DNA from: Desulfobacterales bacterium
GTDB lineage: Bacteria > Desulfobacterota > Desulfobacteria > Desulfobacterales > Desulfosarcinaceae
Direction: 5' to 3'
DNA length: 64,000 bases
Assembly: GCA_016218685.1 (NCBI GenBank)
Contig: JACRDD010000005.1
Location: 124,001-188,000 of the forward strand
This document shows, one piece after another, positions 58,029-64,000 of the stretch (positions are counted from its first letter, which is position 1; every line of letters starts with the position of its first letter). Both the position numbers and the translations under genes were made by a program. The notes under the pieces are model-generated. The model was given only the letters and a program-made list of their open reading frames with translations. It was not told where the DNA came from and searched no databases.

Positions 58029-58472
58029 ATGGAACTGATTCGTTGGAATCCCATGAAGAGTTTGTTTAATGCCCCCAGCCGCTTCGACACCCTTTTCGAC
58101 AGCTTCTTCTTCCCCACCCGGGCCGATTCCGGGCAAGAGGGGATTTGGAGTTGGAACCCGGTGGTGGATGTCTTTGAGAACGACAACGCCATCGTGGTCA
58201 AGGCCGAACTGCCGGGGGTGGACAAGGAAAACATCAGCGTGGATGTGGAGGGCCGCATCCTGACCCTCAAGGGCGAACGCAAAACCGAGAACGAGGCCAA
58301 GGAAGAGAATTACTACCGCCGGGAACGCACCTACGGACGCTTCGAACGCTCCTTTACCCTGCCGGCCGAAGTCGAGCCAGACAGCATCAAGGCCGAGTAC
58401 AAGGACGGCGTGCTGAAGATCGAGGTGCCCAAGCCCGAGGAGAAGAAAGCCAAACAGATCACGGTTCACTAA
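58029..58472 (+). CDS. Hsp20/alpha-crystallin small heat shock protein
   Basis: VVKAELPGVDKENISVDVEGRILTLKGER...FERSFTLPAEV alpha-crystallin domain. Confidence 0.95.
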   Translation: MELIRWNPMKSLFNAPSRFDTLFDSFFFPTRADSGQEGIWSWNPVVDVFENDNAIVVKAELPGVDKENISVDVEGRILTLKGERKTENEAKEENYYRRERTYGRFERSFTLPAEVEPDSIKAEYKDGVLKIEVPKPEEKKAKQITVH

Positions 58473-58529
58473 TTAGGAAATGGCACGTCAGTGGCCGACC
58501 CGGGCGAAACCGGGCCGGCCGCGGCATAT

Positions 58530-59591
58530 TTACGCCCGCATTTTTCCGCGCAGCTGGAACCACTCTTTTTCCGTTTTGGGCGGCGTGCGAATCTCTGTTT
58601 GAGGCTTGCGGATCAATTGAATGGCCTCCGAGGGGCAGGTCGGTATGCACAAGCCGCAGCCGATACATTTTTCCTGCTTGATGACGAAGGCCTCTTCGCC
58701 CTGTTCGATGGCTCCGATTTGACAGCGCTCATCGGCGCAGACACCGCAGCTCACACAGGACGCAGGGTCGATCCGGGCGTAGTAGGCCGAGTTGACCGCC
58801 TCGGATATGCCCAGATCATTGATGGAGCGCAACACCCCGCAGCAACAGCCGCAGCAGTTGCATATGAAGTAGTGCCCCTCGGTCACGTTGCTCGTCAAGT
58901 GCACCAGCCCCGCCTCTTCCGACAGGCGCAATACCTCGTAAGCCTCCGCCTTGGTAATGGCCTTGGGTATCAGGGGGTGGTTGTCGAAAACCCCCGGCAC
59001 CGGCGCGATTCCTAGGCACACCTCCAGCGGCTTGTCGCAACCTTTGTCCAGCAACTTCTTCTCTTTCTTGCAGATGCAGGGGCTCAAGCCGAAGGAGAGC
59101 CCTTTTTCGATAAGCTCTGATACCTTTTCGTAGGGCATGGCCTCCTGGTGTGCCTCGATCTTTTTTTCAACGGGAACCACCTGCATCAGTTGTGGCTTAT
59201 TCTGGAAAAACTGCTTTCCGAAAACCGGCATGTATGCCTCACACAACTCGGCCATCTCCCGGTCCAGGCGCTTTAACTGAAACTCGTAGACGCCGAACAC
59301 CCAGGGCAGGGCGCGGTAGACCTGGGTGGTGCCGAAATCGATGCCGAAGAGCTGCCCGTGGTGCCACATGCCCCTCAGCCTATCGCCGAGACCTTCCAGG
59401 GGCCGGCCGGTACGCTCGGCCACCTGCTCGGGCGTTTCGAACTTAAGCTTCAGGTCGCAGAACAGATCCGCCTCTTCCGGGGTGAAGATCTTTTCCAGCA
59501 ATCTGAGTTCCACGCCGCTTTCCGTGGACGGAAAACCGTTGGGCATGGCGTCGAGCGCCTGAGCCAGCTTGTGATAAACGGGGGCGGCCAT
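58530..59591 (-). CDS. 4Fe-4S ferredoxin-domain protein
   Basis: CVSCGVCADERCQIGAI and CIGCGLCIPTCP, additional CNCCGCCCG motif. Confidence 0.85.
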   Translation of the reverse strand: MAAPVYHKLAQALDAMPNGFPSTESGVELRLLEKIFTPEEADLFCDLKLKFETPEQVAERTGRPLEGLGDRLRGMWHHGQLFGIDFGTTQVYRALPWVFGVYEFQLKRLDREMAELCEAYMPVFGKQFFQNKPQLMQVVPVEKKIEAHQEAMPYEKVSELIEKGLSFGLSPCICKKEKKLLDKGCDKPLEVCLGIAPVPGVFDNHPLIPKAITKAEAYEVLRLSEEAGLVHLTSNVTEGHYFICNCCGCCCGVLRSINDLGISEAVNSAYYARIDPASCVSCGVCADERCQIGAIEQGEEAFVIKQEKCIGCGLCIPTCPSEAIQLIRKPQTEIRTPPKTEKEWFQLRGKMRA

Positions 59592-59660
59592 CTTTCATCT
59601 CCTTAATTTTATTGATTATCCCTGATTGGCTCGCAAAAAGTCGCGGATCGGACGGCGTCG

Positions 59661-60290
59661 TCATCCCTGATTCCCAGGGCCAAAGCCGAAGTAAAGACTA
59701 TCGACCACCCCCTCCATCATGGCCGGTAGGGCCTGACCAAAGGCGCGCTCATGGACCAGCCCATCGATCACCAGCATGGCGAAACCGTGAACCATGGACC
59801 AGGCTGAAAGGGCCTTGGCCATGGGATCGCCCCCATGCACGGTGCCCTTGGCCTGGCAGGCCGTGATGGCATCCACAAGCGTCTGAAACGAGGCACTGGA
59901 CGATACCTTCAGCGCCTCCGGGGTGGATTTCTGATCCTGCCATGGCCCGAACATCACCCGGTAGTGGGCCGGATGGGCCAGGGCGAATTCGATGTACCCA
60001 ATCCCGCAATATTTGAGCCGCATCAGCGGATCTTTGGGAAAGGCCGCCATGCGTCGGCGCATCTGGGCCACCATCAGGTCGAAGCCTTGGCGGGCCAGTT
60101 CGGCCATCAAGGCGCTTTTGTCCGCAAAGTGGCGATAGGGCGCGGCATGACTGACGCCGGCCCGGGACGCCACTTCGCGGATGGTCAGGGCCCCGGCGCC
60201 TTTTTCCATGATCAGGGCCAGGGCGGCCTCGATGAGAGCCGCGCTCAAGTTGCCGTGGTGATAGGTCTCGGGTTTTACCGGGAGGGGCAT
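59661..60290 (-). CDS. TetR/AcrR-family transcriptional regulator
   Basis: N-terminal HTH (LTIREVASRAGVSHAAPYRHFADKSALMAEL). Confidence 0.93.
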   Translation of the reverse strand: MPLPVKPETYHHGNLSAALIEAALALIMEKGAGALTIREVASRAGVSHAAPYRHFADKSALMAELARQGFDLMVAQMRRRMAAFPKDPLMRLKYCGIGYIEFALAHPAHYRVMFGPWQDQKSTPEALKVSSSASFQTLVDAITACQAKGTVHGGDPMAKALSAWSMVHGFAMLVIDGLVHERAFGQALPAMMEGVVDSLYFGFGPGNQG

Positions 60291-60301
60291 ACAGAATCCT
60301 C

Positions 60302-60352
60302 ATGTTGACAGTGTTAACATAACTATCAACCGAATGTTGACGCTGTCAACAT
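60302..60352. promoter_or_regulatory. duplicated TetR-type operator
   Basis: ATGTTGAC-AGT-GTTAACAT (60302-60320) and ATGTTGAC-GCT-GTCAACAT (60334-60352), 12 nt upstream of the TetR start codon. Confidence 0.75.
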
Positions 60353-60395
60353 GGAATTTGGGTGGCCGTTGCCCCGCGCAAACAAGGCCCGCCGA

Positions 60396-61718
60396 TCAAG
60401 GGAGCACGGGTTGTTGGGCTTGCAGGCCCGGGCCGAGGGTCACCGGAAAGGGCGGCGCCTGGGTCAGGGCCTTAAAGGCATCGGGCAGACGGGCGAAGTT
60501 GGCTCTGAAGGCTTGACGAAGCTGGTCCAGCTCGTCCGGCGGGTGCAGGCGCCGGCCGGCCTGCATCACCGGTTGCAGCAAGGGGATTGCCCCGGGAACC
60601 TGTTCGCGGCGCGCGGCGATTACATCCTCCTGGTAGCGCCCCTCCGGGTCCAAATGGCGGTACACCTGTTTTTCACCGGCCAGGGTGGCTTTGCCGGGGG
60701 AGTGTTTGCACACCGGCCGGCCATCAAAGCATACCATTTTATAGACCATGTCCAGAAAGGGGGCATCGGCCGAAACACCGATTTTGGTTCCAACCCCGAA
60801 GGCGTCGATGGGGGCCTCCTGCGCCATAATCGCCGCCAGACCGTGCTCGTCCAGTCCGCCGCTGGCCAGGATCTTCACCCCCTCAAAACCTCCCTGATCC
60901 AGGATGGCGCGCACCTGGCGGCTCAAGTCGATGAGGTCTCCGCTGTCCAGCCGGACCGCCTGCAAGGCCTCGCCGCGCTGCCGCATCTCCCCGGCCACCT
61001 GGACCGCATGCCGGGCACCCTGGAGGGTGTCGTAGGTGTCGATGAGCAGCGTGGTGCGTTGGGGAAAGCTGCGCGCGTAGGCCCGGAAAGCATCGATCTC
61101 GCGGGCGAAGGCCAAGACAAAAGAGTGGGCCATGGTACCGGAAAGGGGGATGCCGAACTCTTTTCCGGCCAGCACATTGCTGGTGGTATCGAAGCCGGCC
61201 AGGTAACAGGCGCGGGCCGCAATCAGTCCGGCATCGGCCCCCTGGTCCCGGCGCAACGAAAAGTCCATCAGGCCGCGCCCGCGCGCCGCGTGCACGCATC
61301 GCGCCGCCTTGGTGGCGATCAGCGAGGAGAAGCCCGCGGCGTTGATCAGGTACGTTTCCAGCAGTTGGGCCTGGATCAGCGGCGCGCTCACTTCGATGAT
61401 GGGTTCGTCGGCGAAGAAAAGGGAGCCCTCGGGCATGGCCCAGACATCGCCCTGAAAGCGCAGATCGGCCAAATGCCGCAGAAAATCTTCGGTGAAAAGC
61501 CTGGTCCGGCGCAGATAATCGATCTCCTGGGAGGCGAACCGGAACTTTTCTAAAAAGGTCAGGATCGCTTCCAGGCCGGAGAACACGAAAAACCCTCTGA
61601 GCGGATGGCGGCGCGCATAGAGCGAAAAAGTGGCCGGCGCCTGGATACCTTCCTTGAAGTAGGCAGCCGCCATGGTCAATTCATAAAGGTCGGTCAATAA
61701 AGGACTGGTGGTTGTCAT
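60396..61718 (-). CDS. nicotinate phosphoribosyltransferase
   Basis: LLTDLYELTMAAAYFKEG, GTMAHSFVLAF, VRLDSGDL, GVGTKIGVS. Confidence 0.93.
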   Translation of the reverse strand: MTTTSPLLTDLYELTMAAAYFKEGIQAPATFSLYARRHPLRGFFVFSGLEAILTFLEKFRFASQEIDYLRRTRLFTEDFLRHLADLRFQGDVWAMPEGSLFFADEPIIEVSAPLIQAQLLETYLINAAGFSSLIATKAARCVHAARGRGLMDFSLRRDQGADAGLIAARACYLAGFDTTSNVLAGKEFGIPLSGTMAHSFVLAFAREIDAFRAYARSFPQRTTLLIDTYDTLQGARHAVQVAGEMRQRGEALQAVRLDSGDLIDLSRQVRAILDQGGFEGVKILASGGLDEHGLAAIMAQEAPIDAFGVGTKIGVSADAPFLDMVYKMVCFDGRPVCKHSPGKATLAGEKQVYRHLDPEGRYQEDVIAARREQVPGAIPLLQPVMQAGRRLHPPDELDQLRQAFRANFARLPDAFKALTQAPPFPVTLGPGLQAQQPVLP

Positions 61719-61893
61719 CGGCTTGGGGCTCCTTGCGCGCCATTCAGGGTGACAACATAATACCAACAACAACCGGGAAAAAGAAAGGTGCCCCTTTCAG
61801 CCCAGGCGAAATCCAATTAAAAACTTGAATTTTAAACAAGTTTAAGGCTAATAGACAAAAAAGCCCCTGAGCGTTGTCCAGCGGTATAGGAAA

Positions 61894-62613
61894 ATGTACA
61901 AAATCGAACCCAAAACCTACGACGATTACATCCGGGCCATCACCGACATCAGCCAGGCGATCACCTCCGATCTTTACCTGGAAGAGTTGCTCAAGCTGAT
62001 CGTCATGGTCACGGCCAAGGTGACCGGCGTGGCGATCTGCTCGCTCTGGCTCATCGACGAAACGGCCAACCCGCCCAAAATCCGCTTGAAAGCCACCCAA
62101 GCCATTGCCCCGGAATATGTCAAGGATCGCAGCCTGAATCTCGATGAAGGGGTGGTGGGTTTCGTCGTCTCCAACAAGCGCCCGCTGACCATCAAGAACG
62201 TGCTGCGCAACCGGCGCTTCAAGGAAAAGGAGATGGCCCGCAAGCTGGGTCTGGTCTCCATGGTGGGCGTGCCCCTGCGCCTCAAGGACGACAAGGTCAT
62301 CGGCGTGCTCAATTGCTTTACCAGCACGCCCCACGACTTTTCCGAAACCGAGGTCAACCTGCTCACGGCCGTGGCCAATCAGGCCGCGGTGGCCATTCTC
62401 AACACCGAGTTGATGGTCAAGACCCGGGTGATTCAGGAAGAGTTGGAGACTCGCAAGCTGGTGGAGCGCGCCAAGGAAATCTTGATGCAGCGCATGCGTC
62501 TGAACGGCGAAGGGGCCTATCGCTGGCTGCAAAAGCAGAGCATGGATTCGCGCAAGTCCATGCGCCAGGTGGCCGAAGCGGTGCTGCTCTCCCAGGAGAT
62601 GGATTTAAAATAG
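61894..62613 (+). CDS. GAF and ANTAR domain protein (RNA-binding antiterminator)
   Basis: GAF region plus C-terminal LETRKLVERAKEILMQRMRLNGEGAYRWLQKQSMDSRKSMRQVAEAVL ANTAR signature. Confidence 0.9.
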   Translation: MYKIEPKTYDDYIRAITDISQAITSDLYLEELLKLIVMVTAKVTGVAICSLWLIDETANPPKIRLKATQAIAPEYVKDRSLNLDEGVVGFVVSNKRPLTIKNVLRNRRFKEKEMARKLGLVSMVGVPLRLKDDKVIGVLNCFTSTPHDFSETEVNLLTAVANQAAVAILNTELMVKTRVIQEELETRKLVERAKEILMQRMRLNGEGAYRWLQKQSMDSRKSMRQVAEAVLLSQEMDLK

Positions 62614-62797
62614 CCATACCGAATGCACCCAAATTAAGTCTTACCGATCCCCCCTTCACTTATCTCCTAAATTTATGAAAACCACCCCTTATGGTCTTTG
62701 TTGTTGACTTGAAAATTCAGTTCCACTAAATTGAGGCCTGCATTTGTAAGTGGCTCGTCAACGACGACCGGCCGATTTCGCTTAAAGCGTCATCTCC

Positions 62798-62882
62798 GCC
62801 GCCCAGGGTTGTGCGGCAAAAAAATCATCTGCATGGACAAAGGCGTCTATGGCCCCCGCAAGAGCAGGGCAGACGCCTTTTT
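62798..62882 (+). promoter_or_regulatory. ANTAR-target antitermination leader (P1 and P2 hexaloop hairpins plus overlapping terminator)
   Basis: P1 GCCGCCC-[AGGGTT]-GTGCGGC (62798-62817); P2 CATGGAC-[AAAGGC]-GTCTATG (62832-62851); terminator AAAGGCGTCT (62839-62848) with AGACGCCTTT (62871-62880) and T-run. Confidence 0.8.
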
Positions 62883-62978
62883 GCGTCTTAATTGCGGTAA
62901 CCGCCCTCGCGGCGCCAAGCGGCATTGGGCTCAGGACCGTTTCGATTTTGAATCGCCACGAAAAAAGGAGAAAAAGTT

Positions 62979-64000
62979 ATGCGTTTCGATAAAAGGAATG
63001 ATGTATTAGGAACTGTCAACCGCGGCAATCCCGCCGAATCCGGTCTGTGCACGCTGTGCCGCGCCGATTGCGAAGGCAAGTGCGAGACCTGGCTCTCCAG
63101 CCTGGTGGGCCGCAAACTGCTCTACCCCCGGGACTTCGGCCTGGTCACCGCCGGCGCCAACAACACCACCCATGTGGGCGTTTCCTACAATGCCCTGCGC
63201 GTTCAGGGCTATGCCTACGGCGCCCATGGCATCAATGGCAACCTGACCACCAATCCCGACGACTGCATCTTTCCCAACGTCGATCTGACCACCGAATTCG
63301 GCTGGGAAGTCAAAACCAAGGCGCGCATTCCCCTGATGACCGGCGCCCTGGGCTCCACCTTCATCGCAGCCAAATACTGGGACTCCTTTGCCGTGGGCGG
63401 CGCCCTGGTGGGCATGCCCATCGTCATCGGCGAAAACGTGGTGGGCGTGGACCGCAACTCCGAGATCAAGGGCGGCAAGATCACCGTATCGCCCGAACTG
63501 GACCGCCGCATCAACACTTACCTGCGCTACTATGACGGCTTCGGCGCCATCTTCGTGCAGATGAACGTGGAAGACACCCGCAACGGCGTGGCCGAGTACG
63601 TGGCACAAAAATATGGCGACAAGTGCATCATCGAGCTTAAATGGGGCCAGGGCGCCAAGTGTATCGGCGGCGAAATCCAGGTCACCAGCATCGATTACGC
63701 CCTGTTCCTGAAAAAACGCGGCTATGTGGTCGATCCCAATCCCGAACTGCCCGAAGTACAGGCCGCCTTCGAAAAGGGCGCCATTCGCTCGTTTGCCCGC
63801 CACAGCCGTCTGGGCGGCACCAACCTGAGCAGCGTGGATCTGGTGCGCGAAGATTTCATGAAGAGCGTGGAGTATCTGCGCAGCCTGGGCTTCAAGCGCA
63901 TCTCCTTGAAAACCGGCTCCTATGGCATGGAAGAGCTGGCCATGGCCATCAAGTTCGCCTCGGACGCCAAGATGGATCTGCTGACCATCGACGGTTCGGG
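62979..64000 (+). CDS. FMN-binding glutamate synthase-family protein (truncated by window end)
   Basis: RBS aaggag; MRFDKRNDVLGTVNRGNPAESGLCTLCRADCEGKC...FARHSRLGGTNLSSVDLVREDF...; frame open to base 64000. Confidence 0.82.
   Translation, partial: MRFDKRNDVLGTVNRGNPAESGLCTLCRADCEGKCETWLSSLVGRKLLYPRDFGLVTAGANNTTHVGVSYNALRVQGYAYGAHGINGNLTTNPDDCIFPNVDLTTEFGWEVKTKARIPLMTGALGSTFIAAKYWDSFAVGGALVGMPIVIGENVVGVDRNSEIKGGKITVSPELDRRINTYLRYYDGFGAIFVQMNVEDTRNGVAEYVAQKYGDKCIIELKWGQGAKCIGGEIQVTSIDYALFLKKRGYVVDPNPELPEVQAAFEKGAIRSFARHSRLGGTNLSSVDLVREDFMKSVEYLRSLGFKRISLKTGSYGMEELAMAIKFASDAKMDLLTIDGS

Noticed and set aside
1-64000. CRISPR array, IS element, tRNA/rRNA genes
   Set aside because: No regular spaced repeats, transposase motifs, or tRNA/rRNA signatures were recognised by eye; a dedicated scan (tRNAscan, Infernal, ISfinder) was not possible.

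Overview
GC-rich chromosomal window, gene-dense on both strands, consistent with a sulfate-reducing Desulfobacterota-type bacterium (inferred from a complete dsrMKJOP operon; taxonomy not tested). No rRNA, tRNA, IS element or CRISPR array was recognised by eye. Main blocks: ATP-grasp/esterase pair; NYN-LOTUS protein; a compact pilin/PilC-like cluster; an operon of four overlapping lipoprotein genes (CsgG, small lipoprotein, DUF4810, DUF799); dsrMKJOP with an upstream RsbRD-N protein; an M48 peptidase fused to a pilin-like helix; pqiABC with split pqiA; typA; a DUF362 ferredoxin protein; a four-gene cluster of FeeM-like acyltransferase-PilZ, PP-loop amidotransferase-like protein, acyl-AMP ligase and NAD-dependent reductase; a Phd/VapC-type toxin-antitoxin module with a readable promoter and operator; two tandem micro-ORFs; two tandem beta-helix lipoproteins; PP2C phosphatase plus two-CW/cNMP/Ser-Thr kinase; a periplasmic nitrate reductase cluster with an NrfD-type module; nfnAB; hsp20; a TetR regulator with a duplicated operator; and a GAF-ANTAR gene followed by a leader that matches an ANTAR target (two AxxGxx hexaloop hairpins, the second mutually exclusive with an intrinsic terminator) in front of a glutamate-synthase-like gene. 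The strongest candidates for follow-up are the ANTAR leader and the FeeM-PilZ cluster. All assignments are from reading the sequence and motif recognition; no database search was run.
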